Assembly: GCF_001570485.1 (NCBI RefSeq)
Contig: NZ_BCTA01000016.1
Location: 1-64,000, forward strand
Origin: Mycolicibacterium novocastrense
GTDB taxonomy: Bacteria > Actinomycetota > Actinomycetes > Mycobacteriales > Mycobacteriaceae
DNA: 64,000 bases
Direction of reading: 5' to 3'
Positions 48,755-56,149 of this stretch are shown one piece after another; the stretch's first letter is position 1; the number at the start of each line of letters is the position of its first letter. The notes beneath the pieces were generated by a model. That model did not search any database. It saw only the letters and a program-made list of their open reading frames with translations, and was not told the origin of the DNA. Both the position numbers and the translations under genes were made by a program.

Positions 48755-49186
48755 TCAGGTGGGTTGTGTGCTGCCTCTGCAGTCGGGGCACAGGCCCCAG
48801 AAAGTCACTTCGGCCTCGTCGATCACGTAGCCGGTGGCGCCGTCGGCATGTAGGCACGGGGCTCGCCCGGTGGCGCAGTCGATGTCGTCGATGGCGCCGC
48901 AGGATCGACAGACCACGTGGTGATGGTTGTCGCCGGTCTGCAGTTCGAAGCGGGCGCGTGAGCCGGCCGGCTCGACGCGGCGTAACAGGCCCGCGCCGGT
49001 GAGGGCGTAGAGCACGTCGTAAACCGCTTGTGTCGACAGGGATCCGATGCGCCGGCGTGCTCCGGCGGCGATCTCTTCGACGTCGGCGTGCGGACGCTTC
49101 TGTACCTCGGCGAGCACCGCGAGACGGGGCTTGGTGACACGCAGCCCCGCGGCCCGCAGCTCCTCGTGCCAGCGAGTCACGGACAT
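48755..49186 (-). CDS. Fur-family regulator (FurA/PerR-like) of katA
   Basis: A 143-residue Fur-family metalloregulator. The winged-helix domain (about 5-75, including RLAVLAEVQKRPHADVEEIAAG and STQAVYDVLYALTGAGLLRR) is followed by a metal-binding domain with DNHHHVVCRSCG and a second pair, CPDC. Both CxxC pairs suggest a structural zinc. The ATG at 49186 has GGAGGG 5 nt upstream. The fur-katA order resembles furA-katG, so it is likely a peroxide- or iron-responsive repressor of its own operon. Confidence 0.9.
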   Translation of the reverse strand: MSVTRWHEELRAAGLRVTKPRLAVLAEVQKRPHADVEEIAAGARRRIGSLSTQAVYDVLYALTGAGLLRRVEPAGSRARFELQTGDNHHHVVCRSCGAIDDIDCATGRAPCLHADGATGYVIDEAEVTFWGLCPDCRGSTQPT

Positions 49187-49237
49187 GCCGCCCTCCGAAT
49201 ACTTGAACCAGTCAAAATTCCAGTGTGCCCCAAACAC

Positions 49238-49266
49238 TTGCATTATGCAAGGCTTGCAAAACGCAA
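49238..49266 (-). promoter_or_regulatory. tandem Fur/FurA-type operator sites
   Basis: TTGCATTATGCAA (49238-49250) is a perfect 13-bp palindrome. TTGCAAAACGCAA (49254-49266) is a looser copy 16 bp away. They lie in the fur promoter region, about 50-80 bp before its start codon, and toward the divergent marR gene. AT-rich palindromes of this kind are the expected operator for the Fur-like protein. Confidence 0.65.
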
Positions 49267-49342
49267 TACCTGGTGCTCGGCTGCGCTGAGTGGGACCGGC
49301 TGCGTGCGATACTTTCGGCATGCACGCGCGCGGAATACCGAT

Positions 49343-49804
49343 GTGACCAAGACGCCGAAAGAAGAGCTGACGGCGTTCGAGGCCGCGGCCCGGGACCTGG
49401 TGGGTCTGGCGCTGCGCAGTGTCGACGAGGTCGACGTCTCGCTGCCGCAGTTCCGGTTGCTGGCCGTGTTGCAGCAGCAGGGCCGGTCGACGTCGACGGA
49501 ATGCGCCAAGGCGCTCGGCGTGGTCGGGTCCACGGTGACGCGGTTGGCCGACCGGCTACATGCGTCGGGTCACCTGGTGCGCGGTTCGGACCCGTCCAAC
49601 CGCAGCGTCGTCACCCTGGAACTGACCGCCCAGGGGCGCCGACTGGTACGACAGGTCACCGCTCGCCGTCGCCGCGAACTCGCCCGGGTGCTGGACCACA
49701 TCGACCCGGCCGAGCGTGCGGCGTGCGCGGCGGTGCTGCGCACCCTGCATGAGCGGTTCGCCGACAGCCAAGCCGGCGCCCGGCGCAACTCCGTCCCGCT
49801 GTGA
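49343..49804 (+). CDS. MarR-family transcriptional regulator
   Basis: A 153-residue MarR regulator with the winged HTH at about 30-100 (LPQFRLLAVLQQQG...TECAKALGVVGSTVTRLADRLHASGHLVRGSDPSNRSVVTLELTAQG). I chose the GTG at 49343 from family length. A TACTTT hexamer about 32 bp upstream could be its minus-10. It is divergent from the fur-like gene and lies 62 bp before sigL. The ligand is unknown. Confidence 0.82.
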   Translation: MTKTPKEELTAFEAAARDLVGLALRSVDEVDVSLPQFRLLAVLQQQGRSTSTECAKALGVVGSTVTRLADRLHASGHLVRGSDPSNRSVVTLELTAQGRRLVRQVTARRRRELARVLDHIDPAERAACAAVLRTLHERFADSQAGARRNSVPL

Positions 49805-49821
49805 GGGCGCAGCGCCGATAC

Positions 49822-49849
49822 TGAACCGGATGACCGCCAACCTCGTGTC
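49822..49849 (+). promoter_or_regulatory. SigL-type promoter of sigL
   Basis: TGAACC (49822-49827), a 16-nt spacer and CGTGTC (49844-49849) match the published SigL consensus TGAACC-N16-18-CGTGTC at every position. It lies 17 bp before the sigL start, which fits positive autoregulation. An identical element precedes the operon at 51175. Confidence 0.85.
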
Positions 49850-49866
49850 TACAGCGGAGGTTGATA

Positions 49867-50382
49867 TTGGACGATCCGGAAGCGACCGTCATGCGGGTGC
49901 TCTATGCGGAGCATGCCGCAGCAATCTGGCGCTATGCGGTCCGGCTGACCGGCGATACGGCCCGGGCGGAGGATGTGGTGCAAGAGACGCTATTGCGGGC
50001 GTGGCGACACCCCGAGGTGACGGCCGACGCCTCGAGGTCAGCGCGGGCATGGCTGTTCACCGTCGCCCGCAACCTCATCATCGACGAGACGCGCAGTGCA
50101 CGCTTTCGCAGCGAATCCGGCACCGCCGACATGGAGACGACCGCGGACCGGGCCGGGCCCGACGAGGTGGAGGCTGCGTTGAACCGAATGATGCTCAGCG
50201 AAGCCATCGGTGAGCTCTCCGAGGAGCACCGCGCGGTCATCCGTCGCGCGTACTACCAGGGCTGGACCACGGCGCAGATCGCCGCCGATCTCCACATCGC
50301 CGAAGGCACCGTGAAGTCACGGCTGCACTACGGGGTACGTGCGCTCAAGCTCAGGTTGGAGGAGATGGGGGTGACGCGGTGA
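49867..50382 (+). CDS. sigL: ECF sigma factor SigL
   Basis: A 171-residue ECF sigma factor closely resembling M. tuberculosis SigL. Region 2 has LYAEHAAAIWRYAVRLTGD and AEDVVQETLLRAWRHPEV; region 4 has ELSEEHRAVIRRAYYQGWTTAQIAADLHIAEGTVKSRLHYGVRALKL. I chose the TTG at 49867 because GGAGG ends 6 nt upstream; a TTG at 49861 touches the Shine-Dalgarno site. The stop overlaps the rslA GTG. In M. tuberculosis SigL controls polyketide/lipid genes and secreted proteins. Confidence 0.92.
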   Translation: MDDPEATVMRVLYAEHAAAIWRYAVRLTGDTARAEDVVQETLLRAWRHPEVTADASRSARAWLFTVARNLIIDETRSARFRSESGTADMETTADRAGPDEVEAALNRMMLSEAIGELSEEHRAVIRRAYYQGWTTAQIAADLHIAEGTVKSRLHYGVRALKLRLEEMGVTR

Positions 50383-51104
50383 CGGCATTCGAACCAGTCC
50401 TCGGCCACGTGGACGACCACCGGTACGCGACGTGGGACGCCGCCTACGTCCTTGGTTCGCTACCGGAACAGGAGCGTCGCGAGTACGAGGCACATCTTGC
50501 AACGTGTGGGCGCTGCACGGCCGCTGTCGCCGAACTGCGCGACATTCCCGTGCTGCTGAGCGGGGTGGAAGCCGCCGAGTTCGAGGGCCTCGCGCCGGCG
50601 CAGGCCGACCCTCCGCCGGAGCTGCTGGGCGGGCTGTTGGACACGGTGCGTGCACGACGCAGGCGGTCGCGGTGGATGGCCTCGGCCGCGATCGGTCTGG
50701 CCGCCGCGCTGTTGGCGATCGGCATCGTGGTCGCGGTCCGACCGGAGACGTTCGGGTTGCAGACCGGCGCACCGCCTCAGGCGACGGGACAGCAACTGGA
50801 GATGACGAAGGTTTCCGAGACGCCGATCAACGCGACCATCTCGATGACGGGATACGGCTGGGGCACCCGAATCGACATGGCGTGCACCTACGGCGACTGG
50901 GGCCGACGCGATGCGCCGCCGCAGAACCTGGGGATGGTCGTCGTGGGTCATGACGGCAGCCGCAACCAGGTGGCGACGTGGCTGGGGGTGTCGGGCGCCA
51001 CCGCACTGCCGAGCGCCACCACGCCGATGCAGATGAACGAAATCGCTGCCGTGCAACTGGTTTCACCCGACTCCGGCGAAGTGCTCCTCGAGCGTTCGCT
51101 GTGA
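50379..51104 (+). CDS. rslA: zinc-associated anti-sigma factor RslA
   Basis: A 241-residue anti-sigma factor. The N-terminal cytoplasmic domain carries the ZAS motif HLATCGRC (about 35-42), in which zinc-bound Cys residues sense oxidation. One transmembrane helix follows (about 100-120, MASAAIGLAAALLAIGIVVAV), then an extracytoplasmic domain of about 120 residues. The GTG overlaps the sigL stop as GTGA, ensuring stoichiometric synthesis. It should hold SigL inactive until the signal arrives. Confidence 0.92.
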   Translation: MTAFEPVLGHVDDHRYATWDAAYVLGSLPEQERREYEAHLATCGRCTAAVAELRDIPVLLSGVEAAEFEGLAPAQADPPPELLGGLLDTVRARRRRSRWMASAAIGLAAALLAIGIVVAVRPETFGLQTGAPPQATGQQLEMTKVSETPINATISMTGYGWGTRIDMACTYGDWGRRDAPPQNLGMVVVGHDGSRNQVATWLGVSGATALPSATTPMQMNEIAAVQLVSPDSGEVLLERSL

Positions 51105-51118
51105 ATGTGCTGAGTCGA

Positions 51119-51146
51119 TGAACCTCACACGCCCGCGCACCGTGTC
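51119..51146 (+). promoter_or_regulatory. SigL-type promoter of the TPP/KAS III operon
   Basis: TGAACC (51119-51124), exactly 16 nt, then CGTGTC (51141-51146): both hexamers and the spacing are identical to the element before sigL. It lies 28 bp upstream of the first gene of the four-gene operon and outside any other coding frame. Confidence 0.85.
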
Positions 51147-51174
51147 ACTCGTGAATTCCGAAAGCAGGTGAGCA

Positions 51175-52881
51175 ATGGGCCATCGGGTCGTCGACCACAT
51201 CGTCGAGTACCTCGCTGCGATCGGCGTGCGCTTCGTCTTCGGTGTCGACGGCGCCAACATCGAAGACCTCTACGACGCGGCGTACTTCCGCTCCGACATC
51301 GACGCCGTGCTCGCCAAACACGAGTTCTCCGCGGCCACCATGGCCGACGGATACAGCCGCAGCGGCTGCGGCATCGGCGTGGTGGCGGCGACATCGGGCG
51401 GCGGCGCGCTGAACACCGTTCCCGCGCTGGGGGAGGCCCTCGCCAGCCGGGTGCCGGTGCTGGCGCTGATCGGGCAGTCGCCGAGCGCGCTCGACGGGCG
51501 GGGTGCGTTCCAGGACACCAGCGGCCGCAACGGGGCACTGGACGCGCACGCACTGTTCTCGGCGGTGTCGGTGCACTGCCGGCGGGTACTGACGCCCGCG
51601 GACATCGTGACCGCACTTCCCGCCGCGATCGAGGCCGCGCGGGCCCGGCGGGGGCCGTCGGTGCTGTTGCTGCCCAAGGACATCCAACAAGCTGAGCTGC
51701 CCGCCAACGGCGGTGTGGTGGTCGGCGAGCGCACCGTTGTGCAACCGCCTACCCCGCACGCGATCGTGCGCGCGCTACGGCGGGTCGCGGGTCCCGTGAC
51801 GATCATCGCGGGAGAACAGGTTGCCCGCGACGATGCACGCGTCGAACTCGAGGCACTGCGGGCGCTGCTGCGCGCCCGGGTGGCCACCGTGCCCGACGCG
51901 AAGGACGTGGCAGGCACACCGGGGATGGGATCGTCGTCAGCGCTGGGCGTGACGGGAGTCATGGGTCATCCGACCATCGCCTCGGCCCTCGCGGACAGTG
52001 GCATGTGCCTGCTGGTGGGCACCAGGATGACGGTCACGGCGCGGGCCGGCCTCCAGGATTCCCTGGCTGCGGTCCCCGTGTTCTCGATCGGTTCCGCCCC
52101 ACCGTATCTCGCGTGCACACACGCGCACACCGACGATCTGCGGGCCTCGCTGCGAGTGCTCACCGATGCGCTGTCGGGTGCGGGCCGGCCTGCCCACCTG
52201 CGGGTTCCCGACGCGGTGACGCGTGACGAGTTACAGCCGCCGCCCCATCACGGGCCCGGAGTCCGGTATCGCGACGCGATGGCCGCGCTCGACGCGGCGC
52301 TGCCCGACGGAGTGGACATCGTGGTCGACGCGGGCAACATCGGGGCGGCGGCGATTCATCACCTGCCGGTGCGGCGCGACGGCCGATTCATCGTCGCCCT
52401 CGGCATGGGAGGCATGGGTTACAGCTTCGGTGCCGGAATCGGAATGGCCTTCGGCCGGGGCAGACGGACATTGGTGATAGCAGGCGATGGCAGTTTCCTC
52501 ATGCACGGCATGGAGATTCACACCGCGCGAGAGTACGGGCTGCCGGTGACTTTCCTCCTGTTTGACAACCACGCGCATGCGATGTGCCTGACTCGCGAGC
52601 AGATGTTCTACGGCGATCGCTACAGCTACAACCGGTTCGGGCCCAGCCGGCTGGGCGCCGGGCTGGCCGCGATGTTCCCGGGACTGCCCACGACCGACAT
52701 CGAGGACATCGGGAAGCTGCCCGCCGCGCTCACCGCCGCGCTCGAGACCGACGGCCCCGCCGTCATCGGTGTCGAATGTTCCGCCGACGAGATCCCCCCG
52801 TTCGCGGCGTTCCTCGACCGCACCACCATCAAACCGCCTGCCGTAGAGGAGATCCGGACCCATGTCGCTACCCGCCCTTGA
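51175..52881 (+). CDS. thiamine-diphosphate-dependent enzyme (acetolactate synthase-like)
   Basis: A 568-residue ThDP enzyme of the acetolactate synthase/benzoylformate decarboxylase superfamily. The N-terminal domain keeps the catalytic Glu in KHEFSAATMADGYSR (about 48-62). A central domain follows, and then the C-terminal cofactor-binding domain with GDGSFLMHGMEIHTAREYGLPVTFLLFDNHAH (Mg/ThDP motif, about 440-470). It probably decarboxylates a 2-oxo acid and transfers the acyl anion or releases an aldehyde. The family-typical small regulatory subunit is absent, so it is unlikely to be the biosynthetic acetolactate synthase. AGCAGGTGAG precedes the ATG. It is first in a tight operon behind a SigL-type promoter. 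Confidence 0.87.
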   Translation: MGHRVVDHIVEYLAAIGVRFVFGVDGANIEDLYDAAYFRSDIDAVLAKHEFSAATMADGYSRSGCGIGVVAATSGGGALNTVPALGEALASRVPVLALIGQSPSALDGRGAFQDTSGRNGALDAHALFSAVSVHCRRVLTPADIVTALPAAIEAARARRGPSVLLLPKDIQQAELPANGGVVVGERTVVQPPTPHAIVRALRRVAGPVTIIAGEQVARDDARVELEALRALLRARVATVPDAKDVAGTPGMGSSSALGVTGVMGHPTIASALADSGMCLLVGTRMTVTARAGLQDSLAAVPVFSIGSAPPYLACTHAHTDDLRASLRVLTDALSGAGRPAHLRVPDAVTRDELQPPPHHGPGVRYRDAMAALDAALPDGVDIVVDAGNIGAAAIHHLPVRRDGRFIVALGMGGMGYSFGAGIGMAFGRGRRTLVIAGDGSFLMHGMEIHTAREYGLPVTFLLFDNHAHAMCLTREQMFYGDRYSYNRFGPSRLGAGLAAMFPGLPTTDIEDIGKLPAALTAALETDGPAVIGVECSADEIPPFAAFLDRTTIKPPAVEEIRTHVATRP

Positions 52882-53527
52882 CGACATCACCGCCCACCGC
52901 GGCACTGTCGAGCCGCTGGACGGCCTCATTCGCATCGAGACATCACCTCGTGAGAAGGCCACACCGGTCATCATGGAGATGATGCGGTCGGTCTATCCGC
53001 ACGACTACGTCTACGGCGAGTACTGCACCGTCAACGACTACATCGACTGTCCGCCAGACGAATTGTTCGAATACCTGTCGGACACGCGCTGCCTGGAGGA
53101 GTGGACGTACAGCTTGCGCGGTTTCACCCCCACCGAGGAACCAGGACTGTGGGTGGCCTATGACCGGCTGGGTTCGCAGACGCAGATCTTCACGCGCACG
53201 GTCGCCAACAAGGCGGCCATGACAGTGGATTACCACTGTGCGTGGGATCAGGGCAGGCACTTGTGGATGATCTACCTGATGCGGGTCGTCGATGCGCAGG
53301 TCGTGTTCGACAAGCCCGGTTCGGTGGTGCTGTGGACCAACTGTCATCACCCGTTCTACGACCGCAATCCGTATCCGGAGTCGGCCCCGCCCGAGCGACC
53401 GGTATGGGTCGGCGATTTCTGGGACATGTTCGGTCCCGGCCATCTGCTCGAGTTGCGCAATCTCAAGGCGATCGCCGAGTACCGGCACCGCAACGGCCTT
53501 GCCGTGACGCCCGATTGGATGAGGTGA
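52862..53527 (+). CDS. SRPBCC-like (START/cyclase-fold) protein of unknown function
   Basis: A 221-residue protein. The central part (about 50-165: YCTVNDYIDCPPDELFEYLSDTRCLEEWTYSLRGF ... MTVDYHCAWDQGRHLWMIYLMRV) looks like an SRPBCC/START domain, a fold that binds hydrophobic ligands and includes polyketide aromatases/cyclases. The C-terminus is rich in aromatic and acidic residues. It begins 20 bp inside the 3' end of the ThDP gene, showing tight coupling. I infer a role in binding, cyclising or hydroxylating the product of the operon; no catalytic motif is certain. Confidence 0.7.
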   Translation: MSLPALDDITAHRGTVEPLDGLIRIETSPREKATPVIMEMMRSVYPHDYVYGEYCTVNDYIDCPPDELFEYLSDTRCLEEWTYSLRGFTPTEEPGLWVAYDRLGSQTQIFTRTVANKAAMTVDYHCAWDQGRHLWMIYLMRVVDAQVVFDKPGSVVLWTNCHHPFYDRNPYPESAPPERPVWVGDFWDMFGPGHLLELRNLKAIAEYRHRNGLAVTPDWMR

Positions 53528-53534
53528 GTTCGGT

Positions 53535-54545
53535 ATGACCGTCAGCCTTCTCGACGTCTCGACATACCTGCCGGGTGAGCCGATCGGCGCCGAATACTAT
53601 GCGCAGTTCGCCGAATCCGACGATCTGCGGGACAACATGATGTTTCGCGCGCCCAGATTCCGTCACCACGTCGCGCCCGACGAGACGGCCGTCGACATGG
53701 TCGAGCGCGCGGCCGCCGGCCTGATCGAGCGTCACGGCCAGGACGCCGTCGCCGGTGCCGATGTACTGATCACCCACACCCAGATGCCCGACGTGCCGTT
53801 CTACGGTGGCGGCGGCGCCATGGCGCACCGACTCGGCATGAAACCGACCTGGGTGCTCGATCTGCACAACGGCGGCTGTGCGGCGTTCGTATTGGGTCTG
53901 CAGGTGGCGCGGCAACTGCTGTCGTCGGGCGCGGGCCGCACGGCGCTGGTCGCCGTCGCGCAGAACGCCGCCGGACAGGTCTTCGACCAACCGGGGGTGC
54001 GGCGCAAGGCGCAGGCTTCGGTGCCGGGCGACGGAGCCGCCGTCGGATTGGTGGCGGTGTCCGAGCAATCACCCATCCTCGACGTGGAGTGTCGTACCTA
54101 TGGTGAATTCGCCGGTGATATGACGATCGCTTCGGACCCGCCGCGCAAGTGGTGGCAGCCAGGTCCGGGGGAGGGCTACATCGGCTTCACCGAGAGCAAG
54201 ATCACCAAGGTGCTGGCGCGGGGCAATCGGCAGGTTCCCGAGGTGTCCTACGCGGTGTGCGACCGCATCGGGATCAAACCCCCCGATCTGGACCTGCTGG
54301 TCACCAACCAGCCGAACCGGGTCTTCCTGCGCAACTGGCGCGAAGCGCTCGAACTCCCGCCCGAGCGTCACGTCGACACCTTCGACGCGTGTGGCAACCT
54401 GTTCGCCGCGGGTATTCCGGTCAACCTGGATCGTGCGATCGAGCGGGGCAGGCTCGAACCGGGTGGCGTTGTGTTGATGGCGGCGTTCGCCCATGCCGGT
54501 GATTTCGCCGGGGCGGCCGCGGTGCGGTGGGGCGGTCGCGGCTGA
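53535..54545 (+). CDS. KAS III (FabH)-like condensing enzyme with altered triad
   Basis: A 336-residue thiolase-fold protein of the 3-oxoacyl-ACP synthase III family. The nucleophile Cys115 (HNGGCAAFVLGL) and the Asn (Asn288 in CGNLFAAGIP) are present. The position of the usual catalytic His in HQAN is Asn258 (TNQPN, codon 54306-54308). Loss of this His is expected to weaken decarboxylative condensation, so the protein may act as an acyltransferase or a non-decarboxylating condensing enzyme. It lies 7 bp after the SRPBCC gene and overlaps the aminotransferase start by one base (TGATG). Confidence 0.85.
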   Translation: MTVSLLDVSTYLPGEPIGAEYYAQFAESDDLRDNMMFRAPRFRHHVAPDETAVDMVERAAAGLIERHGQDAVAGADVLITHTQMPDVPFYGGGGAMAHRLGMKPTWVLDLHNGGCAAFVLGLQVARQLLSSGAGRTALVAVAQNAAGQVFDQPGVRRKAQASVPGDGAAVGLVAVSEQSPILDVECRTYGEFAGDMTIASDPPRKWWQPGPGEGYIGFTESKITKVLARGNRQVPEVSYAVCDRIGIKPPDLDLLVTNQPNRVFLRNWREALELPPERHVDTFDACGNLFAAGIPVNLDRAIERGRLEPGGVVLMAAFAHAGDFAGAAAVRWGGRG

Positions 54546-55579
54546 TGACCGAACCGAGGCGCAGCGGAACCGAGGCGGTCGGTGCGTTACCCACCGCGCT
54601 GAACCCGATGGCGCTGTCGCTCAACGAGAATCCCTTTCCGCCGCTGCCGTCCGTGCGTTCGGCGCTGAGCGCCTCGATCGAGGTGGCCAACCGGTATCCG
54701 GAGTATCTTCCCGAGCGGCTGCGCTCGCTGATCGCCGCACACACGGGTCTGGGTGACGAGCAGGTCGTGGTGGGGGCCGGTGCAACCGGTGTGATCATGC
54801 AGGTGCTGCATGCGATGACAGATCCCGGCGACCGAATCGTCATGGCCTCGCCCACGTTCGATGGATATCCGATCTTCGCGCAGATGGCGCGGCTGGAATC
54901 CGTTCCGGTTCCATTGGACGCGCACGGTCACCATGATCTCGATGCGATGGCGTCGGCCGCGGCGGATGCGAGGGTCGTGGTGGTGTGCCGTCCGCACAAC
55001 CCGACCGGCACCATCGAGCATGCGGCCGACCTCGAGCGGTTCATTCGCCACCTGTCGCCGGAGACCGTGGTCCTGCTCGACGAGGCCTACGCGGAGTTTC
55101 TGGCGCCGGAGTGCCGGATCGATGCCATCGGATTGGTGGCGCGATATCCCAATGTGGTGGTGTTGCGGACGTTTTCGAAGGCCTACGGGTTGGCCGGGCT
55201 CCGCATCGGATACGGCTTCTGCGCGCCCCGGCTGGCTCGCCGACTGTGGAGCATGCAACTGCCGTTCGGCGTCGCGATCACCGCGCTCGTCGCGGTGGCG
55301 GCATCGTTCGATGCGGAAGCCGAACTGCATCAACGCATCCGGATGATCACCAGCGAGCGTCTGTACCTGGGCATGCGGTTGCGGTCGATGGGTGTCTACA
55401 GCACCGAGAGCCACGCCAACTTCGTCTACGTGCCCGACTGCGGGACGGGCTGGGGGCAGTTCTTCTCGGCGAGCGGGGTCCGTGTCCGCCACTACGCCGA
55501 CGGCGGCGTGCGCATCACCGTGGGAGACCGCAGATCCACCAGCGCCGTGGTGGCGGCGGTGGCCCAGGCCATGAGCTGA
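54545..55579 (+). CDS. PLP-dependent class I/II aminotransferase (HisC-like)
   Basis: A 344-residue fold-type I aminotransferase of the histidinol-phosphate/aromatic aminotransferase group. Motifs are SLNENPFPP (25-33), CRPHNPTGT (148-156), DEAYAEF (179-185) and the Schiff-base Lys212 in TFSKAYGLAGLRIGYG. It could supply or aminate an amino- or oxo-acid used by the ThDP and KAS III-like enzymes. Alternatives are a paralogue of hisC or pat, but its place as the last gene of the operon argues for a pathway-specific role. The ATG overlaps the preceding stop codon. Confidence 0.85.
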   Translation: MTEPRRSGTEAVGALPTALNPMALSLNENPFPPLPSVRSALSASIEVANRYPEYLPERLRSLIAAHTGLGDEQVVVGAGATGVIMQVLHAMTDPGDRIVMASPTFDGYPIFAQMARLESVPVPLDAHGHHDLDAMASAAADARVVVVCRPHNPTGTIEHAADLERFIRHLSPETVVLLDEAYAEFLAPECRIDAIGLVARYPNVVVLRTFSKAYGLAGLRIGYGFCAPRLARRLWSMQLPFGVAITALVAVAASFDAEAELHQRIRMITSERLYLGMRLRSMGVYSTESHANFVYVPDCGTGWGQFFSASGVRVRHYADGGVRITVGDRRSTSAVVAAVAQAMS

Positions 55580-55618
55580 AATCTGCTGACCGCGTCGGCC
55601 GATGCGGTATGAAGAGGC

Positions 55619-56131
55619 GTGGCCTCCCAACCGCCGCGGCAGGACGACCGCGACCCGATCGCGCTCGCGCGGGCCAACTGGGAGCGCTGCGGGTGGGGCG
55701 AGGTAGCCGACGGCATGGTCGCGGTGACGTCGGTGATGCGGGCCCACCAGATCCTGCTGGCCCGCGTCGAAAGCGCCCTTCGGCCCTACGACCTGAGCTT
55801 CTCGCGGTTCGAGTTGCTCAGGCTGCTGGCGTTCAGCCGCGACGGGGCGCTGCCGATCACCAAGGCCTCCGACCGGCTGCAGGTGCACGTCACCAGCGTC
55901 ACGCACGCGATCCGGCGGCTGGAGGGCGATGGTCTGGTCGAGCGGATTCCCCATCCGACCGACGGGCGTACCACGCTGGTGCGGATCACCGACCTCGGCC
56001 GCTCGACCGTCGAGGACGCCACGGTCACGCTGAACAACGAGGTCTTCGCCGACATCGGGATGTCGGCCGCCGAGTCACGGGCGCTGGCGGACTCGATCCA
56101 GACGCTGCGGCGCAACTCCGGAGACTTCTAG
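55619..56131 (+). CDS. MarR-family transcriptional regulator (Rv0737-like)
   Basis: A 170-residue MarR regulator with an extended N-terminus (about 1-35) before the winged HTH (LSFSRFELLRLLAFSRDGALPITKASDRLQVHVTSVTHAIRRLEGDGLVERIPHPTDGRTTLVRITDLG). The GTG start has AAGAGG upstream. In M. tuberculosis its apparent counterpart directly follows rslA, so this gene marks the right edge of the inserted operon. It might regulate that operon or genes of its own. Confidence 0.85.
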   Translation: MASQPPRQDDRDPIALARANWERCGWGEVADGMVAVTSVMRAHQILLARVESALRPYDLSFSRFELLRLLAFSRDGALPITKASDRLQVHVTSVTHAIRRLEGDGLVERIPHPTDGRTTLVRITDLGRSTVEDATVTLNNEVFADIGMSAAESRALADSIQTLRRNSGDF

Positions 56132-56149
56132 GTCCGGTCGGGGCGTGGA

